A stretch of DNA of 64,000 nt from Vibrio sp. LaRot3 (GCF_027587025.1 NZ_JAPPTI010000003.1:186001-250000), one strand, 5' to 3'; shown: positions 29,661 to 40,556, counted from the stretch's first letter. Translations and numbers: made by a program. Notes: generated from the letters alone by a model not told the origin.

Positions 29661-29692
29661 ATAAAAAAAGGAGCCGATGGGCTCCTTTTTAG
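29661..29692 (+). terminator. Bidirectional terminator between truB and arcA
   Basis: AAAAAGGAGCC/GGCTCCTTTTT stem with a GATG loop (29665-29675 with 29680-29690). Confidence 0.9.
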
Positions 29693-29710
29693 TTTCTGCT
29701 AAAGACTAAA

Positions 29711-30427
29711 TTAGTCTTCTAGGTCACCACAGAAGCGGTAGCCTTCACCGTGAATCGTTGCGATGATCTCTGGTGTACCAGAAACAGATTCAAAGTGCTT
29801 ACGGATACGACGAATCGTTACGTCAACGGTACGATCGTGTGGCTTAAGCTCGCGGCCAGTCATCTTCTTAAGAAGATCGGCACGAGTTTGGATCTTACCT
29901 GGGTTCTCACAGAAGTGTAGTAGAGCACGGAACTCTGAGCGAGGTAGTTTGTAGCTGTCACCATCTGGGCTTACTAGAGAGCGGCTGTTGATGTCTAGCA
30001 CCCAACCGTTGAACTGGTATTTCTCAACGCTACGTTTCTCTTCTTGAACAGCGCTTGCGTTCATAGAGCGGTTTAGTAGGTTACGAGCACGGATAGTCAG
30101 CTCACGAGGGTTGAATGGTTTAGTGATGTAATCATCTGCACCGATTTCTAGACCAAGGATCTTGTCTACTTCGTTATCACGACCAGTTAAGAACATCAGT
30201 GCTACGTTAGCTTGCTCGCGAAGTTCACGCGCAAGAAGAAGACCATTTTTACCTGGAAGATTGATGTCCATGATTACCAAGTTGATCTGGTTATCAGAAA
30301 GCACTTGGTGCATCTCTTCACCGTCGCTGGCCTCATAAACAGCGTATCCCTCTGCTTCAAAAATACTCTTTAGAGTGTTACGAGTTACTTGCTCATCTTC
30401 AACGATAAGAATCTGCGGGGTTTGCAT
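29711..30427 (-). CDS. arcA: Aerobic respiration control response regulator ArcA
   Basis: 238 residues, OmpR-type response regulator. Receiver domain (about 1-120) with phosphoacceptor Asp in [10 protein letters not shown] (about 54) and Lys in YITKPFNP, then a winged-helix DNA-binding domain (about 135-235). ArcA, phosphorylated by ArcB under low oxygen, represses aerobic respiratory genes. The ArcA-specific start [21 protein letters not shown] is present. An FNR-type box lies about 260 bases upstream of its start codon. Confidence 0.96.
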   Translation of the reverse strand: MQTPQILIVEDEQVTRNTLKSIFEAEGYAVYEASDGEEMHQVLSDNQINLVIMDINLPGKNGLLLARELREQANVALMFLTGRDNEVDKILGLEIGADDYITKPFNPRELTIRARNLLNRSMNASAVQEEKRSVEKYQFNGWVLDINSRSLVSPDGDSYKLPRSEFRALLHFCENPGKIQTRADLLKKMTGRELKPHDRTVDVTIRRIRKHFESVSGTPEIIATIHGEGYRFCGDLED

Positions 30428-30683
30428 TTGGCGGTACCTAAACTTGTGAAAAAATTGTGCTAATAGAATAAATTCTAGGCAAAAATATTACATACAGATA
30501 ATTTGCTATTGATAATAAACCAAAGAGTTTAAAAAAACACTGTCTTTGGTAACCCGCCGTCCTTGGTGTTACTTTCTTACAGAAGAGGTCCCTTGTCCTC
30601 ATTTGTTCTATTAGGCGTTGAAACGAATTTTATATAGTTAACAGCATGCTAACAATGCTCAAATGTTAATTCCATGCACTTTG

Positions 30684-30697
30684 TTGATTTATATCAA
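30684..30697. promoter_or_regulatory. FNR-type binding site
   Basis: TTGAT-TTAT-ATCAA is an exact match to the FNR consensus. It lies between arcA (minus) and the DUF3293 gene (plus). On the minus strand a TATAAA -10-like hexamer (30629-30634) would put the box centre roughly 70 bases upstream of transcription start, a normal activator distance. FNR activation of arcA is known in E. coli. Confidence 0.6.
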
Positions 30698-30753
30698 GAG
30701 AATCGATGTAACAAATATTAATAGTAACTGATAAATGTAAAATTAATGATTAT

Positions 30754-31143
30754 ATGATGATAGATGCTGAGTTATGGCAGGCATATAGTGATCCTTACTT
30801 AAAGTTTTCTGCCCCATTCCCCGAACAAGATTTTGCGATTATTACCGCAAGTAACCCCCATAGTGTCATTTGTTCAGAACAGGAAAATGGCTTAAAAAAT
30901 AGTCATTTACGTCGTGATGTTCGTCGCAAAGTTTGTGTTAGTGTTGTGGTGGGCAACGAAGACTTTTCTTGGTCGGAAGAGAGCTTTGCAATTGTAATCT
31001 CGAAACAACAAGCGATAGATCTAGCGCAAAAATATCACCAAAATGCGATCTATTTTGTACAGGGTAAGCGGTTATTTTTGTTATCGTGTTTAGCAGATCG
31101 AACAGAAATTAATCTAGGAGAATGGTTGTTTCGGCTTAGATAA
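30754..31143 (+). CDS. DUF3293 domain protein
   Basis: 129 residues of the DUF3293 family, which has no known function. Recognised by FAIITASNPHS near residue 30, the middle SWSEESFAIVI stretch and the C-terminal NAIYFVQGKRLFLLSC. No signal peptide or membrane helix is seen, so it is probably cytosolic. Two consecutive ATGs open the frame with no clear ribosome-binding site. The FNR-type box lies 57 bases upstream. An RraA-family gene follows after 30 bases, likely the same operon. Confidence 0.75.
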   Translation: MMIDAELWQAYSDPYLKFSAPFPEQDFAIITASNPHSVICSEQENGLKNSHLRRDVRRKVCVSVVVGNEDFSWSEESFAIVISKQQAIDLAQKYHQNAIYFVQGKRLFLLSCLADRTEINLGEWLFRLR

Positions 31144-31173
31144 GGAATTCAAAATTAGCATCATGGAGGAAAC

Positions 31174-31659
31174 ATGAGAGATATTACGCCGGATATTTGT
31201 GACAAGTTTGAAGATCACGTCACTTACGTAAATTTACCACTAAGTAACTTTGGTCGTAGAAGTGCTTTTTGGGGAGAAATCGTCACAGTACGTTGCTACC
31301 ACGATAACTCTAAGGTTCGTGACATGCTAGAGCAAGACGGCACAGGTAAAGTGCTCGTTGTTGATGGAAATGGCTCCTGCCAAAAAGCACTGATGGGTGA
31401 TCAGTTAGCGATTTTAGCGATAGAGAATAACTGGGAAGGCGTCATTGTGTATGGTGCAGTTCGTGATGTTGCCATGATGGCTGAGATGGAGCTTGGTATT
31501 CAAGCGCTAGGCACTTGTCCATTTAAAACCGAAAAGCGCGGCGCTGGCGAAGTTAATGTGACGTTGACGATTCAAAACCAGATGATTCAACCGGGTGATT
31601 ATATCTATGCGGATTGGAATGGAATTTTGACGTCAACTGAGTTGCTTAATTGGAACTAG
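31174..31659 (+). CDS. RraA-family protein (RNase E inhibitor-like / HMG aldolase fold)
   Basis: 161 residues, RraA fold. It aligns along its length with E. coli RraA, which binds RNase E and inhibits it: [38 protein letters not shown] and [11 protein letters not shown]. The same fold includes 4-hydroxy-4-methyl-2-oxoglutarate aldolases, whose Gly-Asp and Arg-Asp motifs (MGDQLA, VRDV) are also here. Vibrios carry two RraA-like proteins, and this one is not next to menA, so it may be the paralogue. ATGGAGGAAAC precedes the start. Confidence 0.8.
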   Translation: MRDITPDICDKFEDHVTYVNLPLSNFGRRSAFWGEIVTVRCYHDNSKVRDMLEQDGTGKVLVVDGNGSCQKALMGDQLAILAIENNWEGVIVYGAVRDVAMMAEMELGIQALGTCPFKTEKRGAGEVNVTLTIQNQMIQPGDYIYADWNGILTSTELLNWN

Positions 31660-32114
31660 AACCGAAACCCTAAGCCGACTTCAACACCTTGCTGCCACTC
31701 TTGATAGTCGAGGGTGGCATGCAAATCGATGTTATCGGTGAGCTGAACGCGGCTTGATACCTCTGCACCAATCCCTTCTTCTTTACCATTAGGTGCGCTG
31801 ATGTCGGAGTATGAATGCAAAGTACTTTTTACCGATAGACGAGGGGACACTTGGTAACTCACACCACTTAAGAATCCACCTTCGTTATTTTTTCCGTTAT
31901 TCAAACGGGCACCTACATACAAATCTAGATTATCAAACAGACTGTAAGAGTAGCCACTATCGATTGTCCAAGAATCGAAACTGTACTGGTTGCTTTCACT
32001 GGAAATAAAAGGTTTAAACGGGGTATGGCTTTGGTGTGTCGGTAAAATAGGTAGATCAGCCGCGACAGCTGTGCCGCTAAGCAAAGCAAGAGTAAGGCTG
32101 ATTATTTTTTTCAT
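31656..32114 (-). CDS. Exported beta-rich protein, probably outer-membrane
   Basis: 152 residues. A clear Sec signal peptide (about 1-18, ending AVA) is followed by alternating hydrophobic/polar strands such as [13 protein letters not shown] and [11 protein letters not shown], and a C-terminal [10 protein letters not shown] with the terminal Phe used by the BAM machinery. This suggests a small eight-strand-type barrel, although the first 30 mature residues look unstructured. I do not recognise a named family. The gene overlaps the convergent RraA-family gene by 4 bases. Confidence 0.65.
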   Translation of the reverse strand: MKKIISLTLALLSGTAVAADLPILPTHQSHTPFKPFISSESNQYSFDSWTIDSGYSYSLFDNLDLYVGARLNNGKNNEGGFLSGVSYQVSPRLSVKSTLHSYSDISAPNGKEEGIGAEVSSRVQLTDNIDLHATLDYQEWQQGVEVGLGFRF

Positions 32115-32342
32115 ACGCCGCTCCAGACTATTCGCTGTTCATTTTCCACTGCCTTGTAAGTAAAGCATAAAACTTCCGAACTAGTCGCAAGATTTATATT
32201 CCAATTCGTTATTATGACATAAGTGCACAGTTTCACTGTGATCTTGGCGTCGTTTTATCCACCTTGATTGAATATTAAACAAGTTAAAAAGCAAAAAAGA
32301 GAAACTTTTCGTTGACTAGTTGTTAGTGAATAAGGTAATTGT

Positions 32343-32456
32343 ATGGGTAAGCAAACACACAATATTCAACAAAACCATATGTTTCATAACAGCCTAACAG
32401 TAATGACCACAACCATTATTATTACCGACACCACACGCGTTGGGGCAGGCTGCTAA
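32343..32456 (+). CDS. thrL: thr operon leader peptide
   Basis: 37 residues from ATG 32343 (AAGG about 8 bases upstream) to TAA 32454-32456. It carries eight Thr and four Ile codons, with the control run MTTTIIITDTT near the end. A terminator follows 17 bases after the stop. Ribosome stalling when Thr- or Ile-tRNA is short would prevent the terminator from forming, as in the classic E. coli thr attenuator. ATGs at 32379 and 32403 are in frame but lack ribosome-binding sites. Confidence 0.85.
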   Translation: MGKQTHNIQQNHMFHNSLTVMTTTIIITDTTRVGAGC

Positions 32457-32473
32457 GCGAAAGAAATTCAAAA

Positions 32474-32511
32474 AAAGGCCTGTAACCCATTCGGTACAGG
32501 CCTTTTTTTAT
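32474..32511 (+). terminator. thr operon attenuator terminator
   Basis: AAGGCCTGTA/TACAGGCCTT stem (32476-32485 with 32496-32505) followed by a T run, between thrL and thrA. Confidence 0.9.
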
Positions 32512-32541
32512 GCCAATTTATAAGAGAATTTGGAGACAGGG

Positions 32542-35001
32542 ATGCGAGTTTTAAAATTTGGTGGCTCATCGTTAGCCGATGCGGATCGTTTTTTACGTGC
32601 CGCGGATATCATAGCGAACAATGCCCAACAAGAAGATGTAGCCGTGGTGCTTTCTGCACCGGGTAAAACAACCAACAAGCTAGTGGCGGTGATTGAAGCG
32701 TCGTTAAAAAAAGGCGATGCAGAGCTGCAAATCGCGGCTTTAGAAGATGCCTTCCGTGACCTCTTCCAAGACATAAAGCAGGTGCTACCAAATATCGATG
32801 GTAGTGGCTATGACAACCAAGTTAAAACTTCGCTGAATCAATTACGCCAATATGTAAACGGCATCAGTTTGCTGGGGATGTGCCCAGATAACGTCAACGC
32901 ACGTATCATCAGTAAAGGTGAACGTGTGTCGATTCAGCTAATGAAAGCCGTGCTGGAGGCAAAAGGTCAGCCAGCCAGCCTGATTGACCCGGTAGAATAC
33001 TTATTTGCTCGTGGTGATTACCTAGAAGCCATGGTTGATGTGGATGTTTCAACACAAAACTTCCGTCAAAACCCATTGCCTCAAGGTCATGTCAACATCA
33101 TGCCGGGCTTTACTGCGGGTAATGAAAAAGGCGAGTTGGTGACACTAGGCCGTAATGGTTCAGATTACTCGGCTGCTGTGTTAGCGGCATGTCTACGTGC
33201 GGATTGCTGTGAAATTTGGACTGACGTTGATGGCGTTTACAACTGCGACCCTCGTTTGGTTGATGATGCTCGTCTGCTTAAGTCACTCAGCTACCAAGAA
33301 GCGATGGAGCTGTCTTATTTCGGTGCGTCCGTTCTGCATCCGAAGACTATTGCCCCAATCGCTCAGTTCCACATTCCATGCCTGATTAAAAACAGCTTTA
33401 ATCCGCAAGGTGCAGGTACGCTGATTGGTCAAGATACCGGTGAAGACAACCTTGCTATCAAAGGCATCACGACACTAAGCGATCTCACAATGGTTAACGT
33501 GTCAGGCCCGGGCATGAAGGGCATGGTTGGTATGGCAAGCCGCGTATTTGGCGCGATGTCATCTGCGGGTGTATCAATTGTGCTGATCACACAATCTTCT
33601 TCTGAGTACAGCATTAGCTTTTGTATTGAGGCTGAAGACAAAGTGCGCGCGCAACAAGCATTGCGTGATTCTTTTGAACTTGAGTTAAAAGATGGCCTTC
33701 TAGAGCCAGTCGAGTTTATTGACCATGTGGCTATCGTGACACTGGTTGGTGACGGTATGCGTACATCTCGTGGCGTGGCATCTCAGTTCTTCTCATCATT
33801 AGCCGAAGTTAACGTAAATATCGTTGCGATTGCTCAGGGCTCTTCAGAGCGAGCAATTTCGGCGGTGATTCCTGAAGATAAAATCTCAGAGGCAATTAAA
33901 GCGTGTCATGAGAACTTATTTAACTCGAAACACTTCTTAGATGTCTTCATTGTTGGTGTTGGCGGCGTTGGCGGTGAGCTGGTGGATCAGATTCAGCGTC
34001 AACAAGCTAAATTGGCAGAGAAGGGCATCGTATTACGAGTTTGTGGTCTTGCGAATAGTAAGGGCGTATTACTTGATGGAGAAGGCCTACCGCTAGATCA
34101 CTGGCGTGATCGCCTCAACGGTATCAGCGAAGAGTTTAGCTTACCGCGTTTGACCTCATTGGTTCAGCGTAACCATATTATTAACCCAGTATTGGTTGAT
34201 TGTACGTCGAGCGAAAAAATCGCCGAGCAGTATGCTGATTTCTTAGCGGCGGGCTTCCATGTTGTGACGCCAAACAAGAAGGCTAATACAGCGAGTATGG
34301 CTTACTACCACCAACTTCGTGATGTTGCGCGTAGCTCTCGTCGTAAGTTGATGTACGAAACAACAGTAGGTGCGGGCCTTCCGGTTATCGAAAACCTACA
34401 AAATCTCATTTCGGCAGGTGATGAACTAGAGCGCTTTTCTGGCATTCTATCTGGCTCACTGTCTTACATCTTCGGCAAGCTTGATGAAGGCATGACGCTA
34501 AGCCAAGCTACAAACATTGCTAAAGATAATGGCTTTACTGAGCCGGATCCACGTGATGACCTATCGGGTATGGATGTCGCGCGTAAGTTACTTATTCTGG
34601 CGCGTGAAGCAGGTATGAACCTAGAGCTTGAAGATGTGATTGTTGACCAAGCACTGCCACCAGGTTTTGATGACTCAGGCAGCGTAGAAGAGTTTATGGC
34701 TCGTCTACCTGAAGCGGATGCTTATTTCCAAAAACTCGCATCAGATGCGGCAGAAGAAGGCAAAGTGTTGCGTTACGTGGGTGAGATTGTCGATGGTAAG
34801 TGCCGAGTGAGCATTGCTGCAGTGGATGGTGATGACCCAATGTTTAAGATTAAAGATGGCGAAAACGCACTGGCGTTCTACAGCCGTTACTACAGCCCAA
34901 TTCCATTGGTGCTGCGTGGATACGGAGCGGGTACAGCGGTGACTGCCGCAGGTGTGTTCTCTGATGTGATGCGCACGTTAGGTTGGAAGCTAGGGGTTTA
35001 A
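32542..35001 (+). CDS. thrA: Bifunctional aspartokinase I / homoserine dehydrogenase I
   Basis: 819 residues from ATG 32542 (GGAGACAGGG upstream; a TTG four codons earlier overlaps that site). Aspartate kinase domain (about 1-290; [10 protein letters not shown] at the start), two ACT regulatory domains (about 310-455; threonine feedback in E. coli), then homoserine dehydrogenase (about 465-819) with the NAD(P) motif [11 protein letters not shown] and the catalytic region around [11 protein letters not shown]. It catalyses the first and third steps from aspartate to threonine. Confidence 0.97.
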   Translation: MRVLKFGGSSLADADRFLRAADIIANNAQQEDVAVVLSAPGKTTNKLVAVIEASLKKGDAELQIAALEDAFRDLFQDIKQVLPNIDGSGYDNQVKTSLNQLRQYVNGISLLGMCPDNVNARIISKGERVSIQLMKAVLEAKGQPASLIDPVEYLFARGDYLEAMVDVDVSTQNFRQNPLPQGHVNIMPGFTAGNEKGELVTLGRNGSDYSAAVLAACLRADCCEIWTDVDGVYNCDPRLVDDARLLKSLSYQEAMELSYFGASVLHPKTIAPIAQFHIPCLIKNSFNPQGAGTLIGQDTGEDNLAIKGITTLSDLTMVNVSGPGMKGMVGMASRVFGAMSSAGVSIVLITQSSSEYSISFCIEAEDKVRAQQALRDSFELELKDGLLEPVEFIDHVAIVTLVGDGMRTSRGVASQFFSSLAEVNVNIVAIAQGSSERAISAVIPEDKISEAIKACHENLFNSKHFLDVFIVGVGGVGGELVDQIQRQQAKLAEKGIVLRVCGLANSKGVLLDGEGLPLDHWRDRLNGISEEFSLPRLTSLVQRNHIINPVLVDCTSSEKIAEQYADFLAAGFHVVTPNKKANTASMAYYHQLRDVARSSRRKLMYETTVGAGLPVIENLQNLISAGDELERFSGILSGSLSYIFGKLDEGMTLSQATNIAKDNGFTEPDPRDDLSGMDVARKLLILAREAGMNLELEDVIVDQALPPGFDDSGSVEEFMARLPEADAYFQKLASDAAEEGKVLRYVGEIVDGKCRVSIAAVDGDDPMFKIKDGENALAFYSRYYSPIPLVLRGYGAGTAVTAAGVFSDVMRTLGWKLGV

Positions 35002-35984
35002 TGATGAGCAGTGATATGAGTAGTGGTATGGATGTGGTTGTTTACGCGCCCGCTTCAATTGGTAATGTCAGTGTTGGTTTTGACGTATTGGGGGCAGCAG
35101 TGTCGCCGATTGATGGCACGCTCTTGGGTGACCGAGTATTGGTCAAAAAAGGCGAGCAACCATTCACGCTAGATACTGCGGGTGACTTTGTTTCAAAGCT
35201 ACCTACTGATCCTAAAGAAAACATCGTTTATGACTGCTGGCGAGTTTACTGTCGCGAGTTGGAAAAGAAAGGTGTTGAAGCTCTACCTGTCGCAATGACG
35301 CTAGAGAAAAACATGCCGATTGGCTCGGGGTTAGGTTCAAGTGCGTGTTCGATTGTCGCTGCGTTAGACGCGTTGAACCAATTTCATGCTAAACCATTAA
35401 ACGAGACAGAACTGCTGGCGTTAATGGGTGAGATGGAAGGCCAAATCTCAGGTGGCATTCACTACGATAATGTTGCGCCATGCTACCTAGGTGGCTTGCA
35501 GTTGATGCTTGAAGAGTTAGGTGTAATTAGCCAAGAAGTACCATGTTTTGATGAGTGGTATTGGGTCATGGCCTATCCGGGCATTAAAGTGTCTACGGCG
35601 GAAGCGCGTTCTATTTTGCCATCGCAATACCGTCGCCAAGATGTCATCGCCCATGGCCGCCACTTAGCGGGTTTTATCCATGCGTGTCATTCAGGCCAGC
35701 CTGAACTCGCTGCAAAAATGATCAAAGACGTGATCGCAGAACCATATCGTGAGAAACTGCTACCGGGATTTGCTGATGCACGTAAATATGCGGCATCGGC
35801 AGGTGCGCTAGCAACAGGTATTTCAGGCAGTGGCCCAACACTGTTTAGTGTCTGTAAAGAGCAGGATACTGCTGAGCGTGTAGCTCGATGGCTCGAACAA
35901 AATTATGTACAAAATCAGGAAGGATTCGTTCACGTTTGTCGCTTAGACAAGCAAGGTTCGAAAGTAACAGGAAGTGAGCTATGA
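35001..35984 (+). CDS. thrB: Homoserine kinase
   Basis: 327 residues if read from ATG 35001, which overlaps the thrA stop by one base and has AGGGG just upstream. ATGs at 35004 and 35028 ([19 protein letters not shown]) are alternatives, and the last gives the 318-residue length of other vibrios. GHMP kinase family: N-terminal PASIGN, ATP loop [13 protein letters not shown] and C-terminal [10 protein letters not shown]. It phosphorylates homoserine. Confidence 0.95.
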   Translation: MMSSDMSSGMDVVVYAPASIGNVSVGFDVLGAAVSPIDGTLLGDRVLVKKGEQPFTLDTAGDFVSKLPTDPKENIVYDCWRVYCRELEKKGVEALPVAMTLEKNMPIGSGLGSSACSIVAALDALNQFHAKPLNETELLALMGEMEGQISGGIHYDNVAPCYLGGLQLMLEELGVISQEVPCFDEWYWVMAYPGIKVSTAEARSILPSQYRRQDVIAHGRHLAGFIHACHSGQPELAAKMIKDVIAEPYREKLLPGFADARKYAASAGALATGISGSGPTLFSVCKEQDTAERVARWLEQNYVQNQEGFVHVCRLDKQGSKVTGSEL

Positions 35985-37264
35985 AGCTTTACAATATAAA
36001 AGAAAATGATGAACAAGTTTCCTTTGGCCAAGCCGTTCGCCAAGGGTTAGGTCGTAATCAAGGCCTATTTTTCCCATCTGAACTGCCTAAGTTTGATGAT
36101 GTGGATGCGCTACTGGAGCAAGATTTCGTTGCTCGCAGTACCAAGATTCTATCGGCATTGATCGGTGAAGAGCTTGCAGAGCTGCAAGTTAATTCTATGG
36201 TTGATGCGGCATTCCAATTCCCAGCACCGATTAAGCAAGTTAAAGACGGCGTTTACGCGCTCGAACTTTTTCATGGCCCAACCCTTGCGTTTAAAGATTT
36301 TGGCGGTCGCTTTATGGCGCAATCTTTAGCCGCGGTTTCAAATGGCGGTAAGATTACTATTTTAACTGCAACATCTGGTGATACGGGTGCGGCAGTGGCG
36401 CACGCTTTCTACGGTATGGAAGATATCAATGTCGTGATTCTTTACCCGAAAGGTAAGATCAGCCCACTGCAAGAAAAGCTGTTCTGTACTTTAGGTAAGA
36501 ACATTCATACCGTTGCGATTGATGGCGATTTCGATGCGTGTCAGGCGCTAGTGAAGCAAGCCTTTGATGATGCTGAGCTGCGTGAAGAGATTGGTTTGAA
36601 CTCGGCTAACTCAATTAATATTAGCCGTCTAATGGCGCAAATCTGTTACTACTTCGAAGCCGCTTCTCAACTGACTAAACAACAACGAGAAAACTTGGTT
36701 GTGTCAGTGCCAAGTGGTAACTTCGGCAATCTAACTGCGGGTTTGCTAGCTAAAGCAATGGGGTTACCAATCAAGCGCTTTATTGCCGCGACCAATGCCA
36801 ATGATACGGTGCCACGTTACCTAGAAACAGGTAAGTGGGATCCAAAACCAACAGTGGCAACCACATCAAATGCAATGGACGTTAGCCAACCAAACAACTG
36901 GCCTCGCATTGAAGAACTTTGCCGAGTGAAAGAATGGGGTTTAGAAACCTTAGGTAAAGGTGCAGTGACTGATGAGCAAAGTGCTCAATCTGTGCGTGAT
37001 CTAAACGAACTAGGTTACCTATGTGAGCCACATGGTGCTATTGCCTACCGTGTGCTTGAAGAGCAATTGGCGGAAGGTGAAACAGGCCTATTCCTATGTA
37101 CTGCGCATCCTGCGAAGTTTAAGGAAGTGGTGGATGACATTTTAGGTAGCGATATTGAGTTGCCGGGCCCACTAGCTAAACATGCGGTGATGGATCTACT
37201 GTCAGAAGATCTCGCAAACGATTTTGATGCACTTAAGCAAGTGTTGCGTCGCGTTCAGCCATAG
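35981..37264 (+). CDS. thrC: Threonine synthase
   Basis: 427 residues, PLP enzyme of fold type II converting O-phosphohomoserine to threonine. The PLP lysine sits in [13 protein letters not shown] (about residue 105), with the phosphate-binding [10 protein letters not shown] further on. It overlaps thrB by four bases (ATGA), so the three enzymes are coupled. Ends at a strong terminator. Confidence 0.97.
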   Translation: MKLYNIKENDEQVSFGQAVRQGLGRNQGLFFPSELPKFDDVDALLEQDFVARSTKILSALIGEELAELQVNSMVDAAFQFPAPIKQVKDGVYALELFHGPTLAFKDFGGRFMAQSLAAVSNGGKITILTATSGDTGAAVAHAFYGMEDINVVILYPKGKISPLQEKLFCTLGKNIHTVAIDGDFDACQALVKQAFDDAELREEIGLNSANSINISRLMAQICYYFEAASQLTKQQRENLVVSVPSGNFGNLTAGLLAKAMGLPIKRFIAATNANDTVPRYLETGKWDPKPTVATTSNAMDVSQPNNWPRIEELCRVKEWGLETLGKGAVTDEQSAQSVRDLNELGYLCEPHGAIAYRVLEEQLAEGETGLFLCTAHPAKFKEVVDDILGSDIELPGPLAKHAVMDLLSEDLANDFDALKQVLRRVQP

Positions 37265-37288
37265 ACTGAACGTAAGTGCAGCGGAATA

Positions 37289-37322
37289 GAAAAAGGTCGT
37301 CTAAATTAGACGACCTTTTTAT
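37289..37322 (+). terminator. Terminator of thrABC, bidirectional
   Basis: AAAAAGGTCGTCTAA/TTAGACGACCTTTTT stem (about 37290-37304 with 37306-37320), facing the stop of the minus-strand gene next door. Confidence 0.9.
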
Positions 37323-37340
37323 TTGTTCTTTCTCTGAGCT

Positions 37341-37970
37341 TTAGTTTGAAGGCTTGTGCAAAGCAAATGTTGGCAGAGATAAATGCCAGCGAATTGCACC
37401 GAGACGAATCAATAGGGTAAAGAAGACCCCAGCTAAGAATGCAGTTGAGTTGCTATAACCCATAGCCAGTGCTGTGGTGTGGAACACCCCGCCGACAATA
37501 CAGGCGGTCGCATAGACTTCACTTCGTAGTACCATTGGTACTTCACGAGCCAGCACATCACGGATAATACCGCCGCCACAACCGGTTATTACCCCCATGA
37601 TCACCGCGACCATCGCAGAGTCTTGATAAGCCATGGCTTTCTCGACGCCAATGCCAACGAAGACCGCAAGACCAATCGCATCACAGACAGGTAAAATCCA
37701 CCAAGCTAAGCGTTTCGGTCGACGTACAATCAGCATCGTCAGTAGACAGGTAATAATAATCACCCAAAGGTAATTGGTGTCGGTAATCCAGAAAACAGGC
37801 GTCGCACCTAAAGCCATATCACGAATAGTACCGCCGCCAATCGCGGTTACGCTGGCAAGCACCGCGACACCAAATGGGTCCATTTTTAAGCGGCCCGCAA
37901 GCAGCACGCCAGAGATAGCAAAAATAGCAGTACCAAAAAGGTCAATTGTATAAAGCAGCATGGAGTCCAT
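37341..37970 (-). CDS. TRIC-type cation channel family protein (UPF0126, YicG-like)
   Basis: 209 residues with about seven hydrophobic helices. Two copies of the family repeat carry the same motif: VTAIGGGTIRDMALG (about 41-55) and VITGCGGGIIRDVLAR (about 127-142). The duplicated GGG-I-RD element is the hallmark of the UPF0126/TRIC family; bacterial members form trimeric K+ or small-cation channels, and some have been linked to glycine uptake. The start is at 37970; an ATG three codons later is also possible. It is followed by the btuF-cbiB-mtnN group on the same strand. Confidence 0.88.
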   Translation of the reverse strand: MDSMLLYTIDLFGTAIFAISGVLLAGRLKMDPFGVAVLASVTAIGGGTIRDMALGATPVFWITDTNYLWVIIITCLLTMLIVRRPKRLAWWILPVCDAIGLAVFVGIGVEKAMAYQDSAMVAVIMGVITGCGGGIIRDVLAREVPMVLRSEVYATACIVGGVFHTTALAMGYSNSTAFLAGVFFTLLIRLGAIRWHLSLPTFALHKPSN

Positions 37971-38067
37971 GTTACTAAGTTCTCATATTGTTGTTAGCTG
38001 TTGATATTTTCACCGAGCAGGTAACGTTTGCTCGGCGAGGCATAGTACGAAATAAAATCTAGTACCG

Positions 38068-38892
38068 TTAACGGTTTTTTCTCACATTTTCGAAGTGCTC
38101 ACAAACTTGCTCAATGGCGCGCACAGTTCGTGGGGTCGGGCGGTTCAGCCAGTCAGAGGTCAGTGTCCAAACATGGTCGTTTTGTAACGCTCGCAGTTGG
38201 TCATACCATGGTTGCCACATGGTGTTATTTTCGATTGCGTGACGAGAAGTGAAAATTACTTCAGGGTTTGCCAATAGCACTTGTTCTTGGCCAACTTGTG
38301 GGTAAGGGGCCGCGGCTTTTTCAAAAATGTTTTCACCACCACAAAAGCTGAATACCTCACTTGGCCATTTCCCCTGAGCCACCGTAATGATTGGTTTTTC
38401 GCTCAGTTGGTAGAAGTAGCTGACGGTATTATCCGTTTGGTAACGCTGCTTAAGGGCTAAAAGTTGCTGGCGAAACTGTTGTGCGTTTTTCTTACCCTGA
38501 GTTGGGTCATCCGCAAACTGACTCAGGTCTTCGATATTGCGCGCAATATCTTCCAGTGAGCGAGTATTGGTTTCATACATCTTAAAGCCAAATTGACGTA
38601 ATTTTTCCAATTCTCTTGGTGGGTTGCCTGATGGCCAAGCAATGATTAGATCTGGTTGTAAAGCGATGATGCGCTCGACATTAATGCCTTTGTAATTGGC
38701 GATCTTTTCTAGTTGATTGGCGGCTGGTGGGTAATCACTGCGTTCACTCACGGCAATAAGCTTGTCACCAAGCCCTGCGGCAAAGGCCAGCTCAGTGGCA
38801 GAAGGGGCAAGGCTGATTACTCGCTCAAACGATTGCGCCAAAGAGGAAAAAGAAACCAAACTGCTGAACAACAGTAGAGAAAAACGGAACAT
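38068..38892 (-). CDS. btuF: Vitamin B12-binding periplasmic protein BtuF
   Basis: 274 residues from ATG 38892, with a signal peptide (MFRFSLLLFSSLVSFSSLAQ). Class III substrate-binding protein: VISLAPSATELAFAAGLGDKL, then the cobalamin pocket region SERSDYPP and a C-terminal lobe with WLNRPTPRTV. It hands B12 to the BtuCD importer. The start overlaps the cbiB stop by one base (TAATG) with AGGA upstream, so it is coupled to cbiB. The longer reading frame before it lies inside cbiB. Confidence 0.93.
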   Translation of the reverse strand: MFRFSLLLFSSLVSFSSLAQSFERVISLAPSATELAFAAGLGDKLIAVSERSDYPPAANQLEKIANYKGINVERIIALQPDLIIAWPSGNPPRELEKLRQFGFKMYETNTRSLEDIARNIEDLSQFADDPTQGKKNAQQFRQQLLALKQRYQTDNTVSYFYQLSEKPIITVAQGKWPSEVFSFCGGENIFEKAAAPYPQVGQEQVLLANPEVIFTSRHAIENNTMWQPWYDQLRALQNDHVWTLTSDWLNRPTPRTVRAIEQVCEHFENVRKNR

Positions 38893-39845
38893 TACAATCC
38901 TTGATAGATGAAGCCCATGATAAGGCTTTGAAGTACGAGCCAAACCCAAATTCGGCTGAGTAACAATTTACGGGTCTGATCTAAGTGAATCGCGGATGGG
39001 GCAATTCGTCCGCCTAATTTTGCGCGAACACTTTTCTTACCGTCATAAATGGCAGGGCCGCATAGGGATAACTCAAGTTTACTGCCGACAGTAACCAGAA
39101 CCCAAGCAGGGCCGGGTAATGGCCATGATGCTGCTTGCTGTTTGAGCAGTTGCATTGTCGCTTTACTACGTTGACCAACCAACAGCATTAGCGCAAACAG
39201 TCGCAACGGAATGAAATCAAGCGCTGCTAAAGCGCGAATGGCTGGAATGCCAAATGGGCTAAATCGTTGACGGGAAGGTGACCAAGCACGAGCAAGTTCA
39301 ATTGCCATTCGATACATAAAGGCACCAATGCCACCACCAATGGCATACCAAAACAGCACACCAACCACGTTACGGCTGTAACTCATGATAACGGTTTCTG
39401 TTGCTGCTTTACCTAGCCCCATCAAAGATAGGGTATCTGTTGAGCGGTTGATAAGCGGATCAATCAGTTGCTTGGCCGCTTGCTTATCCTCTTTGGCCAG
39501 CAGTTGACCAAATTGATTGGCAAACCTTTCAGTATTTCGCCAATCTAAAGCGAGAATAAGAAACGCGAGTTCAAACAATACCGGTTGCCAAACGAGGGTC
39601 TTTAGTGCGATTAACACAGCGAGCATTGGCGCTAACATAAGCAGCCAAGCTAATGAGCCAGAAAGCAGGCTTTGAGAATAACTGTTATTGTTATTTACTT
39701 TGCTTGCTAATAGCTCAGCAAATTTATGCCATAAAATGGCCGGATGGGCTTCTCGAGGGAAAGGGAGAATCGCCTGGCAAAGCAGCGCGCCCCAAAGAAC
39801 AAGGAGTGCGCCGTTTGAATAAAACTGATGAAATAGTTCTTCCAT
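38892..39845 (-). CDS. cbiB: Adenosylcobinamide-phosphate synthase (CobD/CbiB)
   Basis: 317 residues from ATG 39845; a TTG at 39857 directly after the mtnN stop has a better-placed GAAGG and would add four residues. A membrane protein with four to five helices (around 13-35, 60-90, 165-185, 215-230 and near the C-terminus). The family block LINRSTDTLSLMGLGKAATET is present. It attaches aminopropanol phosphate to cobyric acid in the B12 lower-ligand arm. Together with btuF this suggests cobinamide salvage. Confidence 0.87.
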   Translation of the reverse strand: MEELFHQFYSNGALLVLWGALLCQAILPFPREAHPAILWHKFAELLASKVNNNNSYSQSLLSGSLAWLLMLAPMLAVLIALKTLVWQPVLFELAFLILALDWRNTERFANQFGQLLAKEDKQAAKQLIDPLINRSTDTLSLMGLGKAATETVIMSYSRNVVGVLFWYAIGGGIGAFMYRMAIELARAWSPSRQRFSPFGIPAIRALAALDFIPLRLFALMLLVGQRSKATMQLLKQQAASWPLPGPAWVLVTVGSKLELSLCGPAIYDGKKSVRAKLGGRIAPSAIHLDQTRKLLLSRIWVWLVLQSLIMGFIYQGL

Positions 39846-39857
39846 GAGCGTAAGCAA

Positions 39858-40556
39858 TTAAGCCTTCAACAGTTCAACCATTTTAATCACCATTTCTGAT
39901 GAGCTCTTAGCAGCAAGAGGTAAGAACTCGTCAAAGCTCATGCTTGCTTCTTTGTCTGCTACGTCAGAAATCGCACGTACTACAACAAATGGTACTTGGA
40001 ATTGGTGACAAGTTTGTGCAATCGCTGATGCTTCCATTTCTACTGCAATAACAGATGGGAAGTGCTTACGAATAAATGCTTGACGCTCAGCAGTACAAAC
40101 AAACGCATCGCCAGTACAGATAAGACCACGTACCGCGTGCTTGTCTTCCATTTGTGCCAGTGCTTTTTCTGCCACGCCCATTAGGTTTGCATCAGCGATG
40201 AAAGCCGCTGGTTGCTGTGCCATTTGACCCATTTCGTAACCAAATGCCGTTACGTCAGCATCGTGGTGACGCACCTCGGTAGAGATAACCACATCACCAA
40301 GGTTTAGGCTTGAGTCAAAGCCACCCGCAGAACCTGTGTTAATGACTACATCAGGTTGGTACTCGTTAAGTAGGATTGTTGTGCCGACAGCAGCAGCCAC
40401 TTTACCAATACCTGACTGAAGCAGAACAACGTCAACACCATTCAGTTGACCAGAAAAGAAAGTACAACCTGCTTTTTTCTCTTCTTGGCAGTTTTCGATA
40501 GCTTGTTTAAGGATGGAAACTTCTTGTTCCATTGCACCAATGATGCCGATTTTCAT
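39858..40556 (-). CDS. mtnN: 5'-methylthioadenosine/S-adenosylhomocysteine nucleosidase
   Basis: 232 residues. Hydrolyses MTA and SAH, recycling methionine and feeding the AI-2 pathway. Start [16 protein letters not shown], substrate motif NTGSAGGFD and the catalytic Asp in [11 protein letters not shown] (about 197) are intact. First gene of the mtnN-cbiB-btuF operon (13-base and -1-base junctions). Confidence 0.96.
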   Translation of the reverse strand: MKIGIIGAMEQEVSILKQAIENCQEEKKAGCTFFSGQLNGVDVVLLQSGIGKVAAAVGTTILLNEYQPDVVINTGSAGGFDSSLNLGDVVISTEVRHHDADVTAFGYEMGQMAQQPAAFIADANLMGVAEKALAQMEDKHAVRGLICTGDAFVCTAERQAFIRKHFPSVIAVEMEASAIAQTCHQFQVPFVVVRAISDVADKEASMSFDEFLPLAAKSSSEMVIKMVELLKA

